Shown piece by piece: positions 1 to 5,922 of a stretch of DNA of 11,005 nucleotides. A program made the position numbers and the translations under genes. The notes under the pieces are model-generated. The model made no database searches. It was not told the DNA's origin and worked only from the letters and a program-made list of their open reading frames with translations. Position 1 is the stretch's first letter. The number at the start of each line of letters is the position of its first letter. Source of the DNA: Candidatus Aminicenantes bacterium UBA2199 (lineage in GTDB: Bacteria; Acidobacteriota; Aminicenantia; UBA2199); assembly GCA_002327965.1 (NCBI GenBank), contig DCVB01000033.1, positions 1-11,005 of the forward strand, given 5' to 3'.

Positions 1-139
1 ATTGGAATTTGGAATTTGGGATTTGTTTGTTATTTGGTGCTTGGGATTTGGAATTTAAGTCTTCGTATTGCCTCTTCGCTTCCCGTAAACCGTAAACCGT
101 CCACCGTAAGCCAAGTTCTGTCAATCTCTTCTTTATAAC
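1..139 (+). repeat. Partial third copy of the 253-bp intergenic element (runs off left edge)
   Basis: This stretch aligns without gaps to 3047-3185, the right part of the element upstream of the DUF3788 gene, with scattered substitutions. It contains a TTTGGAA/TTTGGGA heptamer block (2-57), a short AGTCTT spacer and a CCGTAAA heptamer block (83-112). A T/C-rich tail (113-139) is also recognisable at 3159-3185. The left end lies outside the window. It sits just upstream of the PHP gene's promoter in the same relative position and orientation as copy 2 before the DUF3788 gene. Confidence 0.85.
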
Positions 140-156
140 GCGCGGGCAGGGTTTTG

Positions 157-165
157 TGATACAAT
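157..165 (+). promoter_or_regulatory. Extended -10 promoter of the PHP gene, leaderless arrangement
   Basis: TGATACAAT is an extended -10 (TGn plus TACAAT at 160-165). No good -35 is visible 16-18 bp upstream. The ATG at 171 begins 5 nt after the hexamer, about where transcription should start, and there is no Shine-Dalgarno before it. This favours a leaderless mRNA and decides the start codon. Confidence 0.5.
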
Positions 166-170
166 GCCCT

Positions 171-1040
171 ATGGACAACAAGATCGATCTCCATCTGCAC
201 ACGCTGGTATCCGATGGGCACGGTATGCCCCTGGAAATGCTGGACGCGGCTCATGCGGCCGGCCTGAAGCAGGTTTCTTTCACCGATCACGACGCCCTGG
301 GCGCCTACCGCCATTGGGGCGACCTGTTCGTTCCCGCCGCAGGACTCGGTATCGAGCTCATCTCCGGAATCGAGCTGGACACGAATTACCGCGATGAGGA
401 GCTTCACTTGCTGGGTTACGGCTTTGACCTGGCCGACAAGGCGCTGAACGAGCGGCTGCGCCTGGTGCAGGGCCTGCGGCGGCAACGCGTGCTGCGCCAG
501 CTCGAGGACATCAACCGCTACTTCGGTCGCAAGGTCGTCGACCGCAAAAAAGTCATCCTGCCGCAGCGCGATTCGCTGATGAAGCCGCACCTGGTCCATG
601 CCATGCTCGACGAGGGGCTCTTTCCCGACTACCGCGAGGCCGCCAGATGGCTCTCGGCCAACGCCCAGGTCCCCATCCACGTCCCCAAGCTCCCCATGGC
701 CGACGCCATCCGCATGATCGTCCGGGCCGGCGGCGAGGCGGTCCTGGCCCACCCCGGCTACATCATCGCCGAGACTTCCATCCAGCTCGAAGAGATGCTC
801 GGCGAGCTCGTCCCCTTCGGCCTGGCCGGCATCGAGGTCGATTACCCTTATTACCAGGAGAGGGAACCGGCGCCGGCCTTTCCCGACAAGGCCGCCGAAA
901 GTTCCATGGTCGAGAAGCTGCGCGCCCTGGCCGATCGCTTCCGCCTGAAAAAGACGCGCGGGTCCGACGCCCACGATGTCGAGGCCCTGATGAAATACGC
1001 TTCCAGTGACAGTGTCAGTGTCAGTGACAGCAGGAAATGA
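171..1040 (+). CDS. PHP-domain metal-dependent phosphoesterase-like protein
   Basis: This is a 289-residue member of the PHP (polymerase and histidinol phosphatase) superfamily. These are metal-dependent hydrolases that usually cleave phosphate esters or nucleotide 3'-phosphates. Metal-binding motifs are in the expected order: DLHLHT (residues 6-11), FTDHD (37-41), a GIELD segment, LAHPG (192-196) and GSDAHD (264-269). There is no signal peptide or membrane segment, so it is probably cytosolic; the substrate cannot be told. The ATG at 171 is preferred over an in-frame GTG at 156 because an extended -10 (157-165) overlaps the upstream option. The last nine residues before RK (SDSVSVSDS) are encoded by a hexamer repeat that recurs in non-coding DNA at 8662, so the original C-terminus may have been replaced. 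The gene converges on the symporter gene. The superfamily call is secure; the specific function is not. Confidence 0.9.
   Translation: MDNKIDLHLHTLVSDGHGMPLEMLDAAHAAGLKQVSFTDHDALGAYRHWGDLFVPAAGLGIELISGIELDTNYRDEELHLLGYGFDLADKALNERLRLVQGLRRQRVLRQLEDINRYFGRKVVDRKKVILPQRDSLMKPHLVHAMLDEGLFPDYREAARWLSANAQVPIHVPKLPMADAIRMIVRAGGEAVLAHPGYIIAETSIQLEEMLGELVPFGLAGIEVDYPYYQEREPAPAFPDKAAESSMVEKLRALADRFRLKKTRGSDAHDVEALMKYASSDSVSVSDSRK
1005..1039 (+). repeat. Hexamer repeat AGTGTC/AGTGAC encoding the PHP C-terminus
   Basis: Four 6-bp units (AGTGAC, AGTGTC, AGTGTC, AGTGAC) occupy 1005-1028, followed by AGCAGGAAATG. Bases 1012-1039 recur at 8662-8689 with one substitution (27 of 28). Here the repeat is read in frame as alternating Ser with Asp/Val and runs up to the stop codon; the copy at 8662 is non-coding. 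Confidence 0.85.
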
Positions 1041-1047
1041 AAGCAAT

Positions 1048-1300
1048 CGGTTGACGGTTTACGGTTGACGGGAAGAGAAGAAGCAATCGTAAGACTTAAA
1101 TTCCAAATCCCAAATTCCAAATGACAAACAAATTCCAAGCTCCAAATTCCAATTTCCAAAACGAAAGCCCTTTCAGCGCTTTTTCTCCATAAAGTGTTTT
1201 TTCTTACTTTAAACTTTTTACTTTGAACTTTAAACTTTTGCCTTTGTCTTGCCCTACGCCTTCCGCCCTGAACCTTACGCCGATTTCCGCCGACTCCTTG
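1048..1300 (-). repeat. 253-bp intergenic element, copy 1 (inverted)
   Basis: The reverse complement of this block aligns without gaps to 2900-3152 with about 13 substitutions by eye (near 95% identity). It is built of modules. From 1048 rightward these are a CGGTTGA/CGGTTTA block (1048-1071), a TTCCAAA-type block (about 1098-1160), a unique core (about 1161-1205), an ACTTTAA-type block of five 7-bp units (1206-1240) and a CG-richer end (1241-1300). It has no transposase and no obvious terminal inverted repeats. It overlaps the last codons and stop of the symporter gene, and the PHP stop lies 8 bp to its left. Confidence 0.9.
1163..1184 (+). terminator. Weak terminator-like hairpin inside repeat copy 1
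   Basis: GAAAGC (1163-1168) pairs with GCTTTT (1178-1183) around a 9-nt loop, and the T run reaches 1184. It lies about 125 nt downstream of the PHP stop and could end rightward transcripts. The stem is short and A/T-rich. The same structure occurs in opposite orientation in copy 2 at about 3016-3037. Confidence 0.25.
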
Positions 1301-2852
1301 CACTCGCGCTCCTGGCCAGATCGAATTCCTGCAGGATCGCATCGGAAGGCGCGGGCGTCAGCTTGGACACAGCGACGATCACGAGGCAGGAGAGGGCAAA
1401 TGCCGGCAGCAGCTCGTACAGGTCGAGCATGCCGCCCAGGGGCCTGATCAGCAGCTTCCAGATGAAGACCATGATGCCGCCGGAGACCATGCCGGCCAGG
1501 GCGCCGGCATGCGACGTCCTTTTCCAGAACAGCGAGAAGAGCATGACCGGGCCGAACGTCGCGCCGAACCCGGCCCAGGCGAAGGAGACGACCTGGAATA
1601 TGACCGATGCGCTGTCCAGGGCGATGGCGGCTCCGAGGGAAGCGATTGCCACCAGCGTCAGGCGCGAGACGCGCATCACCTGCCGGTCGGAAGCCTCCCG
1701 GCAAAACAGCCGCTGGTAGATGTTCTTGGCCACGGCCGATGAGGCGATCAGCAGGTAGGAGTCGGACGAGCTGATGGTGGCGGCCAGGATGCCGGCCATG
1801 GCGATGCCGGCCAGCAGCGGCGGCAGCAGGCGGGTGGCGATGAGGATGAAGATGCTCTCCGCCGCCGCGGGGGTCAGCAATTCGGCGGGATAGAGCGCCC
1901 GGCCGATCAGCCCGATGGCGACGGCCGCCGCCAGCGAGACGAAGCACCAGGAGACGGCGATGCGCCGCGAGGCGACGAGCCGCTTCGGGTCGCGGATGGC
2001 CATGAAGCGCAGCAGCACCTGGGGCATGCCGAAGTAGCCCAGCCCCCAGGACAGGATCGAAAGCACGGCCAGGAAGGAATAGCCGGAGGCGGCACCGAAC
2101 AGAGGTCGGCCCGCGGCGACGGCCTGGGCGCCGTCGGCCAGCCGCGGTGTCACCGCTGCCAGCAGCTCCAGGAATCCCGGGATGTTCCCCAGGTTGGCGA
2201 CGACCTGCGCCGGGCCGCCGGCGGCGAGGGTGCCGATGGCCAGCATCGCCACCAGCGCCGTGATCATGACCAGCGCCTGCATGAAGTCAGAGGCGCTCTC
2301 GGCCAGGAAGCCGCCGACCAGGGTGTAGAGGACGACGAAGACGGCGCCGGCGAGCATGCACAGACGGTAATCGACGGCGAAAATGGATGAGAACAGCTTG
2401 CCGACGGCGACGAAGCAGCTGGAGGCGTAGACGGTGAAGAAAACCAGGATGAACAGGGCCGAGACGGCCATCAGCGCCTTTTTCCTCTCGTGGAAGCGGT
2501 TGGAGAAGAAGTCGGGGATGGTGATGGCGTCCCCGCTGACCTGGGAGTAGGCGCGCAGCCGCGAACTGACCAGGCGCCAGTTGACCCAGGTGCCCAGCCA
2601 CAGGCCCAGCGCCGTCCAGAAGGCTTCCGCGGCACCGCTCCAGTAGGCGACGCCGGGCAGGCCCATCAGCAGCCAGCCGCTCATGTCCGACGCCTCGGCG
2701 CTCATCGCCGTCACCCATGGGCCCAGGGAGCGGCCGCCGAGGAAATAGTTCCCCGAGCTGGCGTTGGCCCGCCGGGCGTAAAAGAGGCCGATGGCGACAA
2801 CCATCGACATGTAGGCGCCCATGACGATCAACAGCTGGGAGGATGCTTGCAT
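1275..2852 (-). CDS. putP: Sodium/solute symporter, PutP-like (SSS family)
   Basis: This is a 525-residue inner-membrane transporter of the sodium:solute symporter family, closest by eye to the Na+/proline symporter PutP, which takes up proline with sodium. The segment around residues 52-64 (AEASDMSGWLLMG) matches the PutP signature, and Asp56 is equivalent to E. coli PutP Asp55, needed for Na+ binding. Other PutP-like stretches are LSWGLGYFGMPQVLLRF and, later, the Ser-rich ISSSDSYLL. The protein is hydrophobic throughout, consistent with about 13 membrane segments, and its length is close to the usual 500. The ATG at 2852 is chosen because the frame farther upstream is repeat DNA and TGCTATAAT ends 6 nt before this codon. 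The last residues (SRRKSA) and the TAA lie in repeat copy 1. It is a single gene flanked by inverted repeats. Proline as substrate is an inference. Confidence 0.88.
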   Translation of the reverse strand: MQASSQLLIVMGAYMSMVVAIGLFYARRANASSGNYFLGGRSLGPWVTAMSAEASDMSGWLLMGLPGVAYWSGAAEAFWTALGLWLGTWVNWRLVSSRLRAYSQVSGDAITIPDFFSNRFHERKKALMAVSALFILVFFTVYASSCFVAVGKLFSSIFAVDYRLCMLAGAVFVVLYTLVGGFLAESASDFMQALVMITALVAMLAIGTLAAGGPAQVVANLGNIPGFLELLAAVTPRLADGAQAVAAGRPLFGAASGYSFLAVLSILSWGLGYFGMPQVLLRFMAIRDPKRLVASRRIAVSWCFVSLAAAVAIGLIGRALYPAELLTPAAAESIFILIATRLLPPLLAGIAMAGILAATISSSDSYLLIASSAVAKNIYQRLFCREASDRQVMRVSRLTLVAIASLGAAIALDSASVIFQVVSFAWAGFGATFGPVMLFSLFWKRTSHAGALAGMVSGGIMVFIWKLLIRPLGGMLDLYELLPAFALSCLVIVAVSKLTPAPSDAILQEFDLARSASARSRRKSA

Positions 2853-2858
2853 GGACCC

Positions 2859-2867
2859 ATTATAGCA
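2859..2867 (-). promoter_or_regulatory. Extended -10 promoter of the symporter gene, leaderless arrangement
   Basis: On the minus strand TGCTATAAT is a perfect -10 with the TGn extension. It ends 6 nt before the ATG (2852). No convincing -35 or Shine-Dalgarno is seen. The site lies about 30 bp outside repeat copy 2. Confidence 0.55.
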
Positions 2868-2899
2868 AAGCGCCGGACGATAGGGCAGGGGGACGAGCT

Positions 2900-3185
2900 C
2901 AAGGAGTCGGTGGAAATCGGCGTAAGGTTCAGGGTGGAAGGCGCACGGCAAGACAAAGGCAAAAGTTTAAAGTTCAAAGTAAAAAGTTTAAAGTAAGAAA
3001 AAACACTTTATGGAGAAAAAGCGCTGAAAGGGCTTTCGTTTTGGGAATTGGAATTTGGAGCTTGGAATTTGTTTGTTATTTGGTGCTTGGGATTTGGAAT
3101 TTGAGTCTTCCGATTGCATCTTCTCTTCCCGTCAACCGTAAGCCGTCAACCGTTAACCGATTTCTTCCATTCTCTTCTCTTAAAC
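2900..3185 (+). repeat. 253-bp intergenic element, copy 2, with right extension
   Basis: Bases 2900-3152 are the inverted partner of 1048-1300. The part from 3047 on also matches the left-edge copy (1-139), extending the element to about 3185. Modules in order are a CG-richer head, a TTAAAGT/TCAAAGT heptamer block (2960-2994), a core with AAAAAGCGCTGAAAGGGC, a TTTGGAA-type block (about 3046-3103) and a CCGTCAA/CCGTAAG block (3129-3158). It fills most of the gap between the symporter and DUF3788 genes. Confidence 0.9.
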
Positions 3186-3207
3186 CGATTTCAATTGACG
3201 ACAGCCA

Positions 3208-3250
3208 CCGTCAATCGTAAACCGAGTTCATTGTTTTTGCCTTATTCCTT
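3208..3250 (-). repeat. Inverted fragment of the second repeat module
   Basis: A short CCGTCAA/TCGTAAA heptamer pair (3208-3221) is followed by CCGAGTTC (3222-3229) and TTTTTGCCTTATTCC (3234-3248). The last two are exact reverse complements of pieces at 3714-3721 and 3745-3759, on the other side of the DUF3788 gene. The pieces come in a different order there, so modules have been shuffled. Confidence 0.65.
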
Positions 3251-3277
3251 TACCCCCTGTCTCTTTACCTATATAAT
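3249..3277 (+). promoter_or_regulatory. Promoter of the DUF3788 gene, leaderless arrangement
   Basis: TTTACC (3249-3254), a 17-bp spacer and a perfect TATAAT (3272-3277) form a sigma-70-like promoter. The ATG at 3284 follows the -10 by 6 nt and there is no Shine-Dalgarno, so the transcript probably starts at or beside the start codon. Confidence 0.6.
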
Positions 3278-3283
3278 GATCCC

Positions 3284-3706
3284 ATGGAACATCCATCCCT
3301 GAACGACCCCAAACAATTTCCCAACGACAAGCTGCTGGCCCGCCTTCTGGGCAAGGCCTTCCCCGCCTGGAGCGCTTTCCAGGCCATGCTGAGGAAATGC
3401 GACCCGCGCCTGGCCGGCGAGTGGCGCTTTTACAACGACGGCAAAAGCTGGCTGTTCAAGGTCACGCGCCACACGACGACGGCCTGCTGGGTTGCCGTGT
3501 GGGACAAATACTTCTCCGTCGCCTTCTACCTGAACACCCGCGCCGAGGAGCTCGTCCGCAACAGTTCCCTGGACAACGCCCTCAAGCAGGGCTTTCTCCA
3601 TCCCGTCGAAGCCAACAAGTTCCGCTCCATCCGCGTCGAAGTGCGCAAGAAATCCGACCTGAACGCGGTCGAGGAATTGCTGGAGATCAAGCTGAAGGTG
3701 AAATAA
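3284..3706 (+). CDS. DUF3788 family protein
   Basis: This is a 140-residue soluble protein that I recognise as DUF3788, a small uncharacterised family of about this length. Typical family features are an N-terminal stretch on lid-like PNDKLL, the core EWRFYNDGKSWLFKVTR (about residues 46-62), a hydrophobic FSVAFY strand, and a C-terminal segment (SIRVEV, then DLNAVEELLEIKL). There is no signal peptide or membrane helix. The biochemical role of the family is not known to me. The ATG is set by the promoter just upstream. The gene stands alone: the symporter on its left is divergent and the SnoaL-like gene on its right is convergent. It is bracketed by inverted pieces of one repeat module (3234-3248 and 3745-3759), which suggests repeat insertion around it, not an operon. 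Confidence 0.85.
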   Translation: MEHPSLNDPKQFPNDKLLARLLGKAFPAWSAFQAMLRKCDPRLAGEWRFYNDGKSWLFKVTRHTTTACWVAVWDKYFSVAFYLNTRAEELVRNSSLDNALKQGFLHPVEANKFRSIRVEVRKKSDLNAVEELLEIKLKVK

Positions 3707-3713
3707 AAGAAGC

Positions 3714-3813
3714 GAACTCGGTGGACGGATTTCGGCAGACGACAGGAATAAGGCAAAAAGCAGCCCGTCGTTTCTTTTTATCTCATCACTTATCACTCAT
3801 CACTTATCACGCT
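3714..3813 (+). repeat. Second repeat module, copy A
   Basis: The order is GAACTCGG and a diverged CGGT-type heptamer stretch, then GGAATAAGGCAAAAA (3745-3759), GTCGTTTC, and four exact 7-bp units alternating CTCATCA and CTTATCA (3782-3809). The same order recurs at 4504-4612 on the other side of the SnoaL-like gene, in direct orientation and with more divergence. Confidence 0.75.
3737..3779 (+). terminator. Possible terminator of the DUF3788 gene
   Basis: AGACGAC (3737-3743) pairs with GTCGTTT (3767-3773; one G-U pair) across a 23-nt loop and is followed by TTTTT (3775-3779). It begins 31 nt after the DUF3788 stop. The long loop makes it weak. It is part of repeat copy A; copy B keeps a GACG/CGTC pairing but lacks the T run. 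Confidence 0.35.
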
Positions 3814-3833
3814 TCCCTGGGTGGTTGACCAAC

Positions 3834-4361
3834 TTAATTCCCCGCTGTGGGCGGGACGAGGCCAAAGCCCATCGGCATCAGCATCTCCAGCATGTTGAAG
3901 ACGACGATCTCCTTCTTGAACTTTCCGTCCTGCAGGTAGTCGATGGACAGGCCGGTGACCTGGACCTTCCTGCCGGTGGCGGGCAGCGTGATGTCGGGGG
4001 TCACCATGGGGCCGTTATGCGTCGCCGTGAGCGTCCAGACGGTGGCGATCTTGTCGCCCTGCACCACCACCTCGGGGAATGCCATGACCATGTCGGGAAA
4101 CATGGTGCGCGTGTTCTCGATCCATTTCCGGATCCCCTCGTGGCCGACATAGGGCTCAGGGCTTGAGCTGGTCAGGGCCACGCAGTCGGCCGTGTAAAGC
4201 TGCGGGATCAGCTCCAGGTCGGGCTTGTTCCACATCTCCAGCACCTTGTCCAGCAGCACCTGGGCCTTCTTCTCGCAGGCTCCCTTTTCGACCGCCTGCT
4301 GGCCGCCCAGCATGAAGCAGGCCAGGAATACAATGAACACCAATGCCATTAGTTTTTTCAT
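3834..4361 (-). CDS. Exported SnoaL-like (NTF2-fold) protein
   Basis: This is a 175-residue protein with an N-terminal Sec signal (MKKLMALVFIVFLACFMLGG). FLAC might serve as an imperfect lipobox, so it is either periplasmic or a lipoprotein. The mature part follows the SnoaL/ester-cyclase-like pattern of the NTF2-fold superfamily: a helix with WNKPDLELIPQLY, then YVGHEGIRKWI, FPDM (about 90), GDKIATVWTLTATHNGPM (about 103-120), PATGRKVQVTG and DGKFKKEIVVFN. Members range from polyketide cyclases to binding proteins, so no reaction can be assigned. The start is supported by an AGGAGGAGGGGG run and a strong promoter at 4397-4425. The gene is monocistronic and lies between direct copies of the second repeat module; its stop is only 24 bp from copy A. 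Confidence 0.85.
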   Translation of the reverse strand: MKKLMALVFIVFLACFMLGGQQAVEKGACEKKAQVLLDKVLEMWNKPDLELIPQLYTADCVALTSSSPEPYVGHEGIRKWIENTRTMFPDMVMAFPEVVVQGDKIATVWTLTATHNGPMVTPDITLPATGRKVQVTGLSIDYLQDGKFKKEIVVFNMLEMLMPMGFGLVPPTAGN

Positions 4362-4396
4362 CGTCGTTTCCCCCTCCTCCTAAACAGGATACCCCT

Positions 4397-4425
4397 ATTA
4401 GAATCCACAGAAAAATGATTGTCAA
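4397..4425 (-). promoter_or_regulatory. Sigma-70-like promoter of the SnoaL-like gene
   Basis: On the minus strand a perfect TTGACA (4425-4420), a 17-bp spacer and TCTAAT (4402-4397) point at the gene starting at 4361. This leaves a leader of about 30 nt containing the Shine-Dalgarno AGGAGG (4381-4376). Confidence 0.7.
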
Positions 4426-4503
4426 GCTGCAGGGAGCAAAGGAAGAGAAGGTGAAGCGATGCTGGGCATTCAACCCAGGGTGAAACGTGCAGGGTGAGAA
4501 AAT

Positions 4504-4612
4504 GAGCTCGGTTTACAGTAGACGGTATACGGTATTTGGCAAGAAAAAGGCAAAAGAAAAGTAGCTGATCGTCCATTCTTCCCTCATCACGTATCACTCA
4601 TCACTGATCTCA
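4504..4612 (+). repeat. Second repeat module, copy B
   Basis: GAGCTCGG leads into four CGGTnnA-type heptamers (4509-4536; CGGTTTA, CAGTAGA, CGGTATA, CGGTATT). Then come AAGAAAAAGGCAAAAG and a diverged CTCATCA/CGTATCA/CTCATCA/CTGATCT block (4583-4610). The order is the same as copy A. It fills most of the 294-bp gap between the SnoaL-like gene and the membrane-protein gene; the rest holds the SnoaL promoter. Confidence 0.75.
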
Positions 4613-4633
4613 TCCCTGCTTTTCCCGTAAATT

Positions 4634-4657
4634 TCCAGTATTCCACCTGGATTTTTT
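4634..4657 (+). terminator. Hairpin followed by T run (plus strand)
   Basis: TCCAG (4634-4638) and CTGGA (4647-4651) form a 5-bp stem with an 8-nt loop, followed on the plus strand by TTTTTT (4652-4657). It sits at the 3' end of the leftward membrane-protein gene. In that direction it lacks a long U run, so its role is uncertain. Confidence 0.25.
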
Positions 4658-5360
4658 ACCTGCTCAGCCAGTAGAGAACAACGCCGGCCAGGAGCAGGAG
4701 CAGGAAGAGCGCCGCGATCAGTGTGGTGCGCCTCCCGGCCCGTTTGCGCGCCCGCTTGCAGCGCGCCGCCGCCTGTTCGTCGAACGCAGCCAATGCGCTT
4801 TCAATCTGCAGCAGCCAGGCATCGAGGCGCGCCCATTGCCGCCAGGAAGCGAGCAGCCAGAGCAGGGGCCCGCCGGCCACCAGGAAGATCAGGTTCACCA
4901 GTTTCCCGGAGCTGCCCGGGTTCAGGGCCAGGTAGGCCAGGACATAGATCTGGAATGCCAGCGCCGGGGTCGCGCCCAGAAGCAGGGCCAGGGCCGGACG
5001 GCGGCGGCGCCAGGAATCCAAGTCGCTCGCCAAGCCCTGAGCCAGGGGCAGGGGAGTGTTCTGCCCGCTCCAGCCGGAGCTCCAGGCCAGCTGGGCAGCG
5101 CCCAGGACGGCCCCCAGCAGCGAGAATCCCACCGCCGCCCAGGCGGCGGCGTTCATCCTGCCGGCAAGGAGCGGCAGCGCGGCTCCCAGGACCAGCAAAA
5201 CAAGCAGCTTCATCCAGCCGTCCAGGCGCACGCGGCGCCTCAGGCGCGCGGTTTCCGATCTTCCCGCCGCCGCATCCGGCAACGGCGCCTTCGTGGGACT
5301 GACGGCGCCGGCGTTCTCCTGCAGCCACAATTCGCGCAGATCGTCCTGTTCGCTGTTCAT
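4656..5360 (-). CDS. Multi-pass membrane protein, candidate partner (anti-sigma) of the ECF sigma factor
   Basis: This is a 234-residue protein with a polar, acidic N-terminal region of about 48 residues (MNSEQDDLRELWLQ at the start). About five hydrophobic segments follow, including LLVLLVLGAALPLLAG, WAAVGFSLLGAVLGAAQLAW and, at the C-terminus, LFLLLLLAGVVLYWL. A basic, Cys-containing stretch (RCKRARKRAGRR) precedes the last segment. Its ATG overlaps the sigma-factor stop as ATGA, so the two are very likely translationally coupled. A membrane protein encoded right after an ECF sigma factor is commonly its anti-sigma factor, the cytosolic N-terminus holding sigma. However, the zinc-binding HxxxCxxC motif of ZAS-type anti-sigmas is absent. 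The DLRELW motif recalls N-termini I associate with ECF-linked membrane proteins of Bacteroidetes, from memory only. The family is not otherwise recognised. Confidence 0.75.
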   Translation of the reverse strand: MNSEQDDLRELWLQENAGAVSPTKAPLPDAAAGRSETARLRRRVRLDGWMKLLVLLVLGAALPLLAGRMNAAAWAAVGFSLLGAVLGAAQLAWSSGWSGQNTPLPLAQGLASDLDSWRRRRPALALLLGATPALAFQIYVLAYLALNPGSSGKLVNLIFLVAGGPLLWLLASWRQWARLDAWLLQIESALAAFDEQAAARCKRARKRAGRRTTLIAALFLLLLLAGVVLYWLSR

Positions 5361-5878
5361 CCTTCCTCCTTGCCCGCCAGCATGGCTTTCAGCCTGGCGC
5401 GGATCCGGTGCAGGCGCACGCCGGCGGCATTGGCACTGATGCCGGCCACCTCGGCGACCTCCTCCGGGCCGCAGCCCTCGAGCATCAGGTAGGCCAGGGC
5501 CCGCTCGCCGGGCGCGAGTCGTGCCAGGGCCCCGTGCAGCGCTGAGCGGCGCCGGTCCTCGCGGCCGCCGGGTGGCGGAGCCGGGTCGGGAACATTTTCG
5601 GCATGATCCAGTGAATCTGGGCGCAATCTCCTGTGACGCCTGCGCTGGAAGGTCAGGGCGGTGTGCAGGGCGACCTGGTACATCCAGGTGCTCGCCTTGG
5701 AGCGGCCGCAGAAGCCGGCCAGCGAGCGCCACCATTGCAGGCGGATCTCCTGCTCCAGGTCGGCGGCGTCCTCACCCGGCGGGGTGTAGAGCCGGGCGAC
5801 GGCCGGGGCGATCCGGCCGTGCCGGCCCACGAGGTCAAGATAGATCTCCTGCCTTTGCCTGTCCGCGACTTCGCCCAT
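5357..5878 (-). CDS. ECF-type RNA polymerase sigma factor (sigma-70 family)
   Basis: This is a 173-residue sigma factor with the two-domain ECF layout. Region 2 spans about residues 15-85: ADLEQEIRLQWW (39-50) is the core-binding helix, and STWMYQVALHTALTFQRRR (63-81) is the -10 recognition part. A Pro-rich linker occupies about 92-108. Region 4 spans about 113-168, with the helix-turn-helix GPEEVAEVAGISANAAGVRLHRIRA split across 137-161. Regions 1 and 3 are absent, as usual for the group. It should direct RNA polymerase to a small regulon in response to a signal sensed by a membrane partner. The neighbouring membrane protein overlaps it by four bases. TAGAAT ends 6 nt before the ATG and there is no Shine-Dalgarno, so a leaderless transcript is likely. 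The ECF subgroup and the targets cannot be told from here. Confidence 0.92.
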   Translation of the reverse strand: MGEVADRQRQEIYLDLVGRHGRIAPAVARLYTPPGEDAADLEQEIRLQWWRSLAGFCGRSKASTWMYQVALHTALTFQRRRHRRLRPDSLDHAENVPDPAPPPGGREDRRRSALHGALARLAPGERALAYLMLEGCGPEEVAEVAGISANAAGVRLHRIRARLKAMLAGKEEG

Positions 5879-5884
5879 GACCCT

Positions 5885-5890
5885 ATTCTA
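5885..5890 (-). promoter_or_regulatory. -10 element of the sigma-factor operon, leaderless arrangement
   Basis: TAGAAT on the minus strand ends 6 nt before the ATG at 5878. A weak TTCCAG is 17 bp upstream. It lies in the 44-bp gap after the small membrane-protein gene, suggesting that the sigma gene can be transcribed on its own. Confidence 0.45.
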
Positions 5891-5922
5891 CCCCGGCGCG
5901 CGTCACGCTGGAAGTCCTGGGT

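Noticed and set aside
156..170. Upstream GTG start for the PHP gene
   Set aside because: The extra five codons overlap the extended -10 TGATACAAT; the ATG at 171 begins directly at the PHP domain.
30..1046. 338-codon frame on the minus strand opposite the PHP gene
   Set aside because: It has no domain signal and runs into repeat DNA at both ends; the plus frame carries all PHP metal motifs.
2853..2951. N-terminal extension of the symporter by 33 residues
   Set aside because: Part of the extension is encoded by repeat copy 2; a parallel peptide can be read from copy 1 (about 1249), so it is a by-product of the repeat. The promoter also lies within it.
1048..3152. Composite transposon carrying the symporter
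   Set aside because: The inverted flanks fit, but there is no transposase gene, no terminal inverted repeat and no target duplication, and a third copy exists outside. I keep it as a repeat pair only.
2490..3220. Open frames across repeat copies (also 851-1342 minus, 1223-1447 plus, 3269-3796 minus, 4358-4597 minus)
   Set aside because: They translate repeat DNA into parallel peptides (for example PEPYADF or MISDE/MIRDE starts) and overlap real genes or heptamer blocks.
3782..3813. CRISPR-like array
   Set aside because: The 7-bp units are directly adjacent without spacers, so this is a short tandem repeat and not a CRISPR.
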